NCBI GenBank assembly: GCA_021770345.1
Contig: JAETRD010000005.1
Location: 124,001-188,000, forward strand
Direction of reading: 5' to 3'
DNA: 64,000 bases
Origin: Lachnospiraceae bacterium
GTDB lineage: Bacteria > Bacillota > Clostridia > Lachnospirales > Lachnospiraceae
The translations under genes were made by a program, and so were the position numbers. The first letter of the stretch is position 1. Every line of letters begins with the position of its first letter. This document shows, piece after piece, positions 16,975 through 25,002 of the stretch. The notes below the pieces were generated by a model. That model had not been told where the DNA came from, did not search any database, and worked only from the letters and a program-made list of their open reading frames with translations.

Positions 16975-18039
16975 TTTCTCCTCCATGTCTCCACGACTCC
17001 ATTCCAATACAACGTTTCCGGTTTCCAAAAATTGCTGCCTGTTCAGATTCTTGTCAATCAGGCCGATCATAATATGCTTGAGGCTCTCCTGCTCCCCGGA
17101 CAGATACGGATTCTCCCGGTAATCCGGGAACAATCCCTTTACGGTATCCGTCATCTTCACATAAACCTCATACGGCGGTTCGTCGAACAGCAGCCAGAGC
17201 TTCCACAGCGTATTCGCGTAATAATAGCCCAGAAAATCCCATTCAATCTCTTTTGCAAAGCGCTCGAAAATCCCAAGCTTCCGGTAAGTGTCAAGCTTCA
17301 TCAATTCGATGTCCAGCCTGTCGAACTGCCGCACGTCATTGCGCTCATGCACCGTGGACGCGTCGTGCTGCCTATAATGATACAGATTATCCGGCAGATG
17401 GTAAAAGCTTCTCGCATACAGTAGAAGCACCGGCTGCCAGTAATTATCCTCATACTTCATATGCTCCGGGAACGAGACATACGGCTTCCCCAAAAGCTCT
17501 TTCCGGTAAACCGCCGCATAAATCCCGGCGCTGTATTCGCTTTTGATAAAATCGGAAATCCAGTGCGAACCGCCCTCAATGATACTTTTCTCGTATCGCA
17601 CAAATTCCTCCGGCACGTCCTCCTTTTCGTAGGGTACCTCTGTCCCGTCCGAAAAATTCAGAAACATCCGGCAGCCTGCGATATCACATTCGTTTTCCCT
17701 CACACACCGGTACAGGCGCTCGTACATCTGCGGTTCGATCCAGTCGTCTGAATCTACAAACCCGATATAATCCGCATTCGCATAGCAGAGGCCCGCGTTT
17801 CTCGCGCCTCCCTGACGTCCGTTTTTCTCCAAATGCACCGCAATCACGGAATCCGGATACCTCCGCTCAAATTCCGTGATGCAACACCAGGTCGCCCCTC
17901 CGTCCGTCGACGCGTCGTCCACAAAAATCAGCTCCAGATTCCCGATTCCGATCGTCTGCCTCTCGAGCGATTCCATACACTGCGGCAGATAGCGGGACAC
18001 ATTAAAGCAGGGGATAATGACAGATATAAGCGGTTTCAT
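16969..18039 (-). CDS. GT2 family glycosyltransferase, DDASTD paralogue
   Basis: This 356-residue protein has the GT2 core VIIPCFNVSRYLPQC, FVDDASTDGGATW and FVDSDDWIEP, followed by the long helical tail with LYHYRQHDAST and FPDYRENPYL found in its paralogues. It is most similar to the adjacent gene at 18041-19117, with which it shares many identical stretches end to end, so a recent tandem duplication is likely. The ATG at 18039 has GGAGG six bases upstream and starts one base after the neighbour's stop. Acts in the cytoplasm on an unknown acceptor. Confidence 0.87.
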   Translation of the reverse strand: MKPLISVIIPCFNVSRYLPQCMESLERQTIGIGNLELIFVDDASTDGGATWCCITEFERRYPDSVIAVHLEKNGRQGGARNAGLCYANADYIGFVDSDDWIEPQMYERLYRCVRENECDIAGCRMFLNFSDGTEVPYEKEDVPEEFVRYEKSIIEGGSHWISDFIKSEYSAGIYAAVYRKELLGKPYVSFPEHMKYEDNYWQPVLLLYARSFYHLPDNLYHYRQHDASTVHERNDVRQFDRLDIELMKLDTYRKLGIFERFAKEIEWDFLGYYYANTLWKLWLLFDEPPYEVYVKMTDTVKGLFPDYRENPYLSGEQESLKHIMIGLIDKNLNRQQFLETGNVVLEWSRGDMEEKD

Positions 18040-18040
18040 T

Positions 18041-19117
18041 TTACACCTCCGTCCTCGCATATTCCGTAATCAGCTCCCCCGCAGCCAAAAATTGCTGTCG
18101 GTTCAGATTTTTGTCGATCAAATCTGTCAGAATGCGGTCCAGATCGTTCCCCTTCCTCTGTAGATAAGGATTACTCCGATAGTCCGGGAACCATACCCTG
18201 ACGTTCTCCGTGATCTTCACAAAAACCTCATAAGGCGGCTCATCATACATCGCCCACAGCTGCTGCACGGTATTCAGATAGTAATAGCCCAGAAAATCCC
18301 ACTCAATTTCCCGCTTGAAGCGGTCAAATATGCCGAGCCTGCGGTAAGTATCGAGCTTCATAAGCTCGATTTCAAGTCTGTCAAGATGCCCCGCATCGTT
18401 TTTTCTGTGCACGGTAGAGGCCGCGTGCTGCCTGTAATGATAAAAATCGTTCGGCAGGTGATAACAGCTCCTGATATAGAGCAGGAGCACATACCCCCAG
18501 TAATTATCCTCATATTTTAATCCTTCCGGAAAATAAATGTGATGATCCGTGATGATTTCCTTTCGGTAAATCCCGCATGCGGTACTCCCTCCGTAGCCCT
18601 TTTCCATAAATGCCGTGACCCAGTGTGTACCGCCCTCTATAATGCTTTTCTCATATTGCACGAAATCTCCGGGCATTGGCTGGTATACCAGTTCTCTTCC
18701 ATCCGGGAAATTCATCATTATCCGGCAGTCCGCGGTATCACAGCCGTTTTCCCTGACACATCGGTACAGGGTTTCGTACATCTCCGGTTCGATCCAGTCA
18801 TCCGATGCGACAAATCCAATATAGTCCGCACTCGCGTAGGAAATCCCGACATTCATCGCGCCGCCCTGACGCAGATTCTGCTCGAGGTGCACCGCAATCA
18901 CGGAATCCGGGTATCTTTGCTCAAATTCCGTGATGCAGCGCCAGGTCGCCCCATCATCCGTCGATGCATCGTCCACAAAAATGAGTTCCAGATTCCCGAT
19001 TCCGATCGTCTGCCGCTCGAGTGATTCCATACACTGCGGCAGGTAGCAGGCTACATTAAAACACGGGATAATAACGGATATCAGGGGACGCCGCTCTGTT
19101 TTAGTGTTCTTCGACAT
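18041..19117 (-). CDS. GT2 family glycosyltransferase, tandem duplicate
   Basis: This 358-residue protein has the same layout as its neighbour: VIIPCFNVACYLPQC, FVDDASTDDGATW, VASDDWIEPEMYE and a C-terminal DYRSNPYLQRK segment. The metal-site region reads ASDD where the neighbour reads DSDD, so donor or metal coordination may differ. The start codon lies inside the last 17 bases of pseB, so translation is probably coupled to it. Likely one of several sequential transferases building the flagellin glycan. Confidence 0.87.
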   Translation of the reverse strand: MSKNTKTERRPLISVIIPCFNVACYLPQCMESLERQTIGIGNLELIFVDDASTDDGATWRCITEFEQRYPDSVIAVHLEQNLRQGGAMNVGISYASADYIGFVASDDWIEPEMYETLYRCVRENGCDTADCRIMMNFPDGRELVYQPMPGDFVQYEKSIIEGGTHWVTAFMEKGYGGSTACGIYRKEIITDHHIYFPEGLKYEDNYWGYVLLLYIRSCYHLPNDFYHYRQHAASTVHRKNDAGHLDRLEIELMKLDTYRRLGIFDRFKREIEWDFLGYYYLNTVQQLWAMYDEPPYEVFVKITENVRVWFPDYRSNPYLQRKGNDLDRILTDLIDKNLNRQQFLAAGELITEYARTEV

Positions 19118-20093
19118 CTTTTAACCGCTCCGCAATCTGCTCGACGGAAAGCCACTCGTTATTCTCCCCCGAGCTGTACTCAAACTCCGGCTCCACTTTC
19201 TTTCCGCCCGGCTGAATCTTAGAACCGTCCCACCAGTCAAAATGCGGATACACGATAAAATGCTTCTCATACTCGTAGGTCATCATCGAGTCTTCTCTTG
19301 TCACCATAATTTCATGGAGCTTTTCACCCTCGCGGATTCCGACCTCCGGCATCTCGCAGCCCGGCAGAACCGCCTGCGCCAGGTCCGTAATCTTAAAGGA
19401 AGGTATTTTCGAGATAAAGGTCTCGCCGCCCTTCGCCTCGAACAGCGCTTTGATGACGAGCTGCACGCCCTCATCGAGACTGATCCAGAAGCGCGTCATC
19501 CGGTAATCGGTAATCGGAAGCTTCCCGGAACCGTTTGCGACGAGATTGCGGAAATACGGGATCACGGAACCCCTGCTGCCCGCCACATTCCCGTAGCGCA
19601 CAATCGAGAAGCACACGTCCTTTGCCCCCGCGTAGGCGTTCGCCGCGATAAACAGCTTGTCCGAGACAAGCTTTGTCCCTCCGTATAAATTAATCGGGTT
19701 CACCGCTTTGTCCGTCGACAGCGCCACCACCCGCTTAACGCCGCAGTCCAACGCCGCGTCCACAATATTCATCGCACCGTTGATGTTGGTCTTTACCGCT
19801 TCCATCGGATTGTACTCGCACGCCGGCACCTGCTTTAGGGCCGCCGCGTGCACCACATAGTCTACCCCGTCAAACGCGCGGTACAGACGGTCCCTGTCGC
19901 GGACGTCCCCGATAAAAAAGCGCAGCTTATCCTCGTACTTTTTGAACTTATTTGCCATGATAAACTGCTTGTACTCGTCTCTGGAATAGATGATGATTTT
20001 CTTCGGTTCGAAATGCTCTAAGACATATTTTGTAAATGCGTTGCCGAAGGAACCGGTTCCTCCGGTGACCAGAATTGTTTTTCCATTTAACAT
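19101..20093 (-). CDS. pseB: UDP-GlcNAc 4,6-dehydratase (inverting), PseB
   Basis: This 330-residue short-chain dehydrogenase-type enzyme has the NAD(P) motif GGTGSFG at 11-17 and the catalytic T127-D128-K129 with Y137-xxx-K141, the arrangement of PseB/FlaA1. The family converts UDP-GlcNAc to a 4-keto-6-deoxy L-arabino sugar, the first step to pseudaminic acid and related 2,4-diamino sugars. It is the first gene of the leftward run ending at hisF. The ATG at 20093 has AAGGAGG ten bases upstream. Some family members make D-QuiNAc4NAc-type precursors, so pseudaminic acid itself is probable but not certain. Confidence 0.88.
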   Translation of the reverse strand: MLNGKTILVTGGTGSFGNAFTKYVLEHFEPKKIIIYSRDEYKQFIMANKFKKYEDKLRFFIGDVRDRDRLYRAFDGVDYVVHAAALKQVPACEYNPMEAVKTNINGAMNIVDAALDCGVKRVVALSTDKAVNPINLYGGTKLVSDKLFIAANAYAGAKDVCFSIVRYGNVAGSRGSVIPYFRNLVANGSGKLPITDYRMTRFWISLDEGVQLVIKALFEAKGGETFISKIPSFKITDLAQAVLPGCEMPEVGIREGEKLHEIMVTREDSMMTYEYEKHFIVYPHFDWWDGSKIQPGGKKVEPEFEYSSGENNEWLSVEQIAERLKDVEEH

Positions 20094-20187
20094 AGAATGA
20101 GCCTCCTTGCTTCTTACTGCTTTTTGTCACGATATTATTTATATCGAACTGTTTTCGCTTTCTCATTACCTTTTTCCCGGCAAACGA

Positions 20188-20216
20188 TTGCGCACAGTCA
20201 CAATTTATTATATACT
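20188..20216 (+). promoter_or_regulatory. Vegetative-type promoter of the CgeB pair
   Basis: TTGCGC (20188-20193), a 17-base spacer and TATACT (20211-20216) point rightward into the gene at 20275. Transcription would start near 20223. The pseB gene diverges from the same region. Confidence 0.55.
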
Positions 20217-20274
20217 AACAGAAACATCATTACAAGCAATGTGCCTTTACTGCACGCAGGAAAAATCATCTATT

Positions 20275-21462
20275 ATGAATATTTTATTTTACCGCTACGG
20301 AAGCATCTGCGAGCCGGACATCATCGCCGGATTCGAGGAGCTCGGCAACCGGGTCTCCGAAATCACCCTGGAAATATATAATAAGGAAACCACCCCATTG
20401 GAGGGGCTGACCGCCTTAAAGGAGGAGCTTTTGTCTCATCCTTATGATTTCGTGTTCAGCGTCAATTTTTATCCGTTTATTTCCGAGGTTTGCAATATTT
20501 TCCATATCCGGTACATCTGCTGGACCGTGGACAGCCCTGTTATGGAACTCTACTCCGACTGCATCAAAAATCCATGGAACCGCATCTTTCTTTTCGACAA
20601 AGCGCAGTACGAGGAATTTCATCCGCAGAATCCGGACTGTATCTTTCATCTTCCGCTTGCGAGCAATCCGGCGCGCTGGCGGAGCGTCATACAGTCCGCC
20701 TCCGAGGCCGACTGCCGCAAATATACCGGCGCCGTCGCCTTTGTCGGTTCACTTTATACCGAAAAATGCCCTTACGACCGCCTGACCGGCGCTCCCGATT
20801 ACCTGAGAGGTTACCTTGAGGGCATTATGGAAGCACAGAGCAAAATCTACGGCTGTTATTTTCTCGAGGAGCTGCTGTCCGATTCCGTCGTCGATTCTTT
20901 CCGCGCCTGTATGCCCGGATTCTATACGCCTTTGGAGACCTTCCGTCGCGACGACCGCGCCGCGACGGCACAGATTTATCTGTGCGCCAAAATCTCGGCA
21001 ACGGAGCGGGTGCGCACGATGCGGCTGCTCGGCGCGCGCTATCCGGTCAGTCTCTACACCGCCAGCGATACCATCGGTATTCCGGTGAAAAACTGCGGTC
21101 CGGTGAAAACGCTGACCGAGATGCCGCTGGTGTTTCGTCACAGTAAGATTAATTTAAACATTACCGCGAAGGCGATACGCACCGCCCTTCCGCTGCGCGT
21201 CTTTGACGTTCTCGCGTGCGGCGGCTTTCTTCTCACAAACTACCAGTCCGAGCTCGCCGACTGCTTTACAATCGGCAGCGACCTTGACTGCTACACCTGC
21301 GAGGAGGAATTGCTCGATAAAACGGAGTACTATCTGACCCACGACGCGGAGCGCAGAGAAATCGCCCATAACGGCCTTGAAACCGTGAGCAAATACCATA
21401 ACTATCCCGAACGGCTGCTCACAATGCTCTCACTCGCCTACGGATTATCAACGGAGGACTGA
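20275..21462 (+). CDS. CgeB-like glycosyltransferase
   Basis: This 395-residue protein starts NILFYRYGSICEPDI and has the pattern of DUF3880/CgeB proteins: an N-terminal half with FVFSVNFYPFISEVC and WTVDSPVMELYSD, then GAVAFVGSLYTEK, VFRHSKINLNITAKAIRTA and a terminal nucleotide-binding region with FDVLACGGFLLTN. It has no transmembrane segment. It is close in sequence and adjacent to the gene at 21468, five bases downstream. The start is at 20275 because the conserved strand begins there; the ribosome binding site AGGA is about 13 bases away, a long spacing. Retaining GT-B enzyme, substrate unknown. Confidence 0.78.
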   Translation: MNILFYRYGSICEPDIIAGFEELGNRVSEITLEIYNKETTPLEGLTALKEELLSHPYDFVFSVNFYPFISEVCNIFHIRYICWTVDSPVMELYSDCIKNPWNRIFLFDKAQYEEFHPQNPDCIFHLPLASNPARWRSVIQSASEADCRKYTGAVAFVGSLYTEKCPYDRLTGAPDYLRGYLEGIMEAQSKIYGCYFLEELLSDSVVDSFRACMPGFYTPLETFRRDDRAATAQIYLCAKISATERVRTMRLLGARYPVSLYTASDTIGIPVKNCGPVKTLTEMPLVFRHSKINLNITAKAIRTALPLRVFDVLACGGFLLTNYQSELADCFTIGSDLDCYTCEEELLDKTEYYLTHDAERREIAHNGLETVSKYHNYPERLLTMLSLAYGLSTED

Positions 21463-21467
21463 TTACC

Positions 21468-22631
21468 ATGCGCATATTATTTTTAGATTCCCCCGCGTTT
21501 GCAAAACAGGATATGATCCATGCCTTTGTCTCCCACGACGTTTCCTGTGACCTCTTTTTCCACGAGGCTTACCACGACAGGAGCAATCCGGATTTTGACG
21601 CCGCGTTCGACGCTGCCGCAGAATCCGCCGACTATGACTTTGTGTTCTCGTTTAACTACTTTCCGGTTTTATCAAACTGCTGCATGCGCCACAACCTGCC
21701 TTACGTCTCCTACGTCTATGACAGCCCGCTGGTTGCACTCTATTCCTGTACACTGATTAACCCCTGCAACTATGTGTTCCTGTTCGACAAAGCTGCCTGG
21801 CGCACGTTTCACGACGCGGGGGTTCCCACGGTATACTACCTTCCGCTTGCGGCGGATCCCGCGCGGCTTGCAGCGCTCCCCTGCCCGGAGTCACTGCTCT
21901 CTACCGTGTCCTCGGAGGTCTCTTTTGTCGGCTCCCTCTACAACGAGGAACACAATTTCTTTGACCGCCTGGAGAACCTGCCCGCCTTTACAAGGGGTTA
22001 TCTCGACGCGATCATGAACGCGCAGCAGCAGATATACGGCGCCTTTCTTCTCGAGGAACTCCTCACCCCGAATATTCTTGCCGACCTGCAGAAAGCCTGC
22101 CCGTATCAGCCGATGCAAGGCGGCACCGAGTCCGACGCCTATGTCTACGCCAACTATTTTTTGTGCCGCAAGATTACTTCCCGCGAGCGCATCGCACTCT
22201 TAAAACAGGCTTCGGAACAGTTTTCTCTCAAACTGTTCACACATCAGCCGTCCCCCAAGCTTCCGCTTGCCGGGTACGTCGGTCCGATCGACTATGAGAC
22301 CGTGATGCCGCTGGTGTTCCGGCACAGCAAAATCAATCTGAATATCACGCTGCGCAGCATCCACACCGGCATTCCGCTCCGCTGTATGGATATCATGGGC
22401 AGCGGCGGTTTCCTGCTCTCGAATTTTCAGGAGGACTTTCTCGACTTTTTCGTCCCGGGGGAAGACTTTGTCTTCTATGAGAGCGAAGCGGACTTCTGCG
22501 CCAAAATCCGCTACTACCTTTCCCATGAGGCTGAGCGGGCGCAGATTGCAGAAAACGCGGTGGGAAAAATGCGTGATTTCCACACATTCTCCCACCGCGT
22601 CACAACGATTCTCGATACGATTTCTCAATAA
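21468..22631 (+). CDS. CgeB-like glycosyltransferase, tandem paralogue
   Basis: This 387-residue protein repeats the preceding gene's architecture: RILFLDSPAFAKQDM, FVFSFNYFPVLSNCC, SYVYDSPLVALYSC, EVSFVGSLYNEE and VFRHSKINLNITLRSIHTG. The two differ mainly in the middle third. A GGAGG in the end of the upstream gene precedes the ATG. Its 3' end overlaps that of the oppositely directed gene at 22625 by seven bases, leaving no room for separate terminators. Confidence 0.8.
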   Translation: MRILFLDSPAFAKQDMIHAFVSHDVSCDLFFHEAYHDRSNPDFDAAFDAAAESADYDFVFSFNYFPVLSNCCMRHNLPYVSYVYDSPLVALYSCTLINPCNYVFLFDKAAWRTFHDAGVPTVYYLPLAADPARLAALPCPESLLSTVSSEVSFVGSLYNEEHNFFDRLENLPAFTRGYLDAIMNAQQQIYGAFLLEELLTPNILADLQKACPYQPMQGGTESDAYVYANYFLCRKITSRERIALLKQASEQFSLKLFTHQPSPKLPLAGYVGPIDYETVMPLVFRHSKINLNITLRSIHTGIPLRCMDIMGSGGFLLSNFQEDFLDFFVPGEDFVFYESEADFCAKIRYYLSHEAERAQIAENAVGKMRDFHTFSHRVTTILDTISQ

Positions 22632-23803
22632 GAGAAATCGTTCCCGCTTGTCATCCACTCTGCGATCTGCTCCCCGCGCCGCTCCCAGGTGTGTTTTTCG
22701 ATTGCCGCGTGAAAACCCGCGGCCGCAATCGCCTCCGCTTTATCCGGATGCTCCAGCAGATCCGTCACAATCTGCGGCAGTTCTTCCAGGTGTGTCAGCG
22801 GATATGTCACAATTTCCTTTCCCTCCCGGAAAAATTCAAACAGCGTATCATAGCGGTATGACACGCACACGGCATTTGCCAGCATCGCCGTAAAGATGCG
22901 CTCATGCATTCCGTCAAAAAAGTTCATGCAGTGAAGCACGATTTTCGAGCGTCCCATCAGCCGCACGGTCTCGTCAATCGGGATTCCTCCCGCCGCTATG
23001 ATACGGAGATTTTCTTTTCCGGCCCCCGCATAGTTCTCCCAGCCGTTCCCGGCGACGGATACCTCTATCCCGCTTTTTAAAAGCGCTTCGATCATCTTCG
23101 TGCGGATCCATGCCCTCTGGTATTTCTCAAGCGGCGCCATCACCTCAAGGATATCCCGGAATTCCTCCTCGCTGACCGCAAAGGAGATCTTATCGAAGTA
23201 CTCCCGCAATACCTGCGACCACACCCGATATGCCTTTTCGCCGATCAATTCACCCTTAAGCTCATGCATGATTCCCCGGAAAACGTCGGCTCTCTGCCCC
23301 ATCTCCCATTCCGCCTTGCCAATCGGACAGTATGTTCCCGAAAAGAAGACGTCGATGTCCTTCCTGTCCCACTCCGGCATGGCTCCGCCGTAAAAGCCCC
23401 CGTGATACAGTGTCCCCACCTTATCAATCTGCGGATATTCTTTCTGCACCCGCTTTGCGTGCCCGTTCTGAATCGTCAAAAGATGCGCATTTTTTCCGGT
23501 GGTGCCGGCAAGCCGCGGCGCGTGATAAATCGGATCATCCACAATCCACCCCACGCGCGGCATACACGCAATCCAGGGCACCTCCTTTTGTTCCATATCC
23601 CAGAACAGCGCCTGCATCGAAAAATAAAACGCATACTCCTCTGCATGTGCCGCCGCTTCCTGCAGTGCCTTGGCCGCATGCTCCGCCGCCGCATCTATCC
23701 TATCCACCTCATACCCGCAGTTTTCAAAGCCCCGGCAGATTTCGTCCGCCGCTCTTCCCAGCACGTCATACGCAGACAATCCCCGCACCACAAGCACTTT
23801 CAT
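22625..23803 (-). CDS. CgeB-like glycosyltransferase
   Basis: This 392-residue protein opens with MKVLVVRGLSAYDVL. It carries FYFSMQALFWDME, VGWIVDDPIYHAPRL, DVFFSGTYCPIG, a donor-pocket region GRSKIVLHCMNFFDGMHERI and the terminal KHTWERRGEQI motif. It is a close paralogue of the next gene upstream (23800-25002), overlapping it by ATGA. The ATG at 23803 is supported by GGAGGGGG nine bases upstream and by the overlap. Probable retaining GT-B enzyme working on the flagellin glycan. Confidence 0.8.
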   Translation of the reverse strand: MKVLVVRGLSAYDVLGRAADEICRGFENCGYEVDRIDAAAEHAAKALQEAAAHAEEYAFYFSMQALFWDMEQKEVPWIACMPRVGWIVDDPIYHAPRLAGTTGKNAHLLTIQNGHAKRVQKEYPQIDKVGTLYHGGFYGGAMPEWDRKDIDVFFSGTYCPIGKAEWEMGQRADVFRGIMHELKGELIGEKAYRVWSQVLREYFDKISFAVSEEEFRDILEVMAPLEKYQRAWIRTKMIEALLKSGIEVSVAGNGWENYAGAGKENLRIIAAGGIPIDETVRLMGRSKIVLHCMNFFDGMHERIFTAMLANAVCVSYRYDTLFEFFREGKEIVTYPLTHLEELPQIVTDLLEHPDKAEAIAAAGFHAAIEKHTWERRGEQIAEWMTSGNDFSY

Positions 23804-25002
23804 GCCGATTCCCCCTCCGCCTCGTAAGTAAACGGTTTTCCGTCCTGCATCCACTTGATGATCTGTTCCCCGCGCCGCTCCCAGGTGTGCGCGCGAAGTG
23901 CCGCTTTGTACCCCTCCTCTGCGATGCGTTCCGCCTTATCCGGATTTGCAAGCAGGTCAGCCACAATCTGCGGCAGTTTCCCGATCTCATTTAACGGAAA
24001 TGTCACAAGCTCTTTCCCGCTCTCAAAAAAGTTACTCATCATATCGTACTCATTCGTCACAGATACCGCATTTGCAAGCATTGCCGTGACGATCCGCTCA
24101 TGCAGCCCGTCTAAGATATTCGTATTATTCAGTACGATCTTTGCGCGCCCCATCAGCGCGATCACTTCTGTGATGTCAAGTCCCCGATCGGACAGAATCG
24201 TAAGATTTTCTCTTCCTTTTCCTTCATACTGATCCCATCCCGCGCCCACAACGGTCACTTTGATGCCGCTCTGCAAAAGCGTCTCGATAATCGCCACTCT
24301 CATATAAGCGCGCTGATAGTTATCCAACGGCCCCATCACATGTTCAAGTGTTTCAAACTCCCCGTCGCCGACCGAAAAATTAATCTCGCGCAGGTAGCCG
24401 CGAAGCTCTTCCTGCCAGACACTTGCAAGATTGCTTCCCACGATCCGGTCTTTTACCCGATCTGCGATTTCCCGAAATCCGCCTTCCATCTGCCAAATCT
24501 CTTTTTCGGCCTGCCTGAGTGACATATAAGTCCCGGGAAAAAACACATCGATATCCTTTTTGCGATAGTCCGTTTTCTGCTCCCCAAGAAAACCGCCGTT
24601 ATAAAGCGTCACAACCTGATCAAATTTCGGATATTCCCTTCTCACCTGCACGGCATGTGAATCTCTCGAAATCAGGACGTTTGCATTCTTTCCCGTACTG
24701 AGCATCAGCCTTGCCGCATGATAAACGGGATCATCCACGATCCATCCCACACGGCGCATCTCCTTAAGCCACGGCATCTCCTGCTGTTCCAGATTCCAGA
24801 ACAGTGCCTGCATCGAAAAGTAGAATTCATATTCTTGCGTTTTTTCGCTTACTGCCATCAGTTCCTCTGCTCCGTGTTCCGCAAGAATATCGATTACGTC
24901 CACCTGATACCCGCAGTTTTCAAAGCCTTTGCAGATTTTATCCGCCGCCAGACGCAGCACATTATACGCAGACTGTCCCTTGACCACTAAGATTTTTTTC
25001 AT
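23800..25002 (-). CDS. CgeB-like glycosyltransferase
   Basis: This 400-residue protein has MKKILVVKGQSAYNVL, FYFSMQALFWNLE, VGWIVDDPVYHAARL, DVFFPGTYMSLRQ, GRAKIVLNNTNILDGLHERI and AHTWERRGEQII. It is translationally coupled (ATGA) to the MAF-like gene upstream and the paralogue downstream, giving a three-gene cassette directly downstream of flagellin on the same strand. That context suggests action on the flagellin-bound or nucleotide-bound glycan. No membrane segment. Confidence 0.8.
   Translation of the reverse strand: MKKILVVKGQSAYNVLRLAADKICKGFENCGYQVDVIDILAEHGAEELMAVSEKTQEYEFYFSMQALFWNLEQQEMPWLKEMRRVGWIVDDPVYHAARLMLSTGKNANVLISRDSHAVQVRREYPKFDQVVTLYNGGFLGEQKTDYRKKDIDVFFPGTYMSLRQAEKEIWQMEGGFREIADRVKDRIVGSNLASVWQEELRGYLREINFSVGDGEFETLEHVMGPLDNYQRAYMRVAIIETLLQSGIKVTVVGAGWDQYEGKGRENLTILSDRGLDITEVIALMGRAKIVLNNTNILDGLHERIVTAMLANAVSVTNEYDMMSNFFESGKELVTFPLNEIGKLPQIVADLLANPDKAERIAEEGYKAALRAHTWERRGEQIIKWMQDGKPFTYEAEGESA

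Noticed and set aside
20134-20165. Sigma-D promoter for pseB
   Set aside because: On the minus strand TTCGATAT (20148-20141) lies downstream of TAAT with a 16-base spacer; both elements are weaker than in the accepted sites and the signal could be chance.
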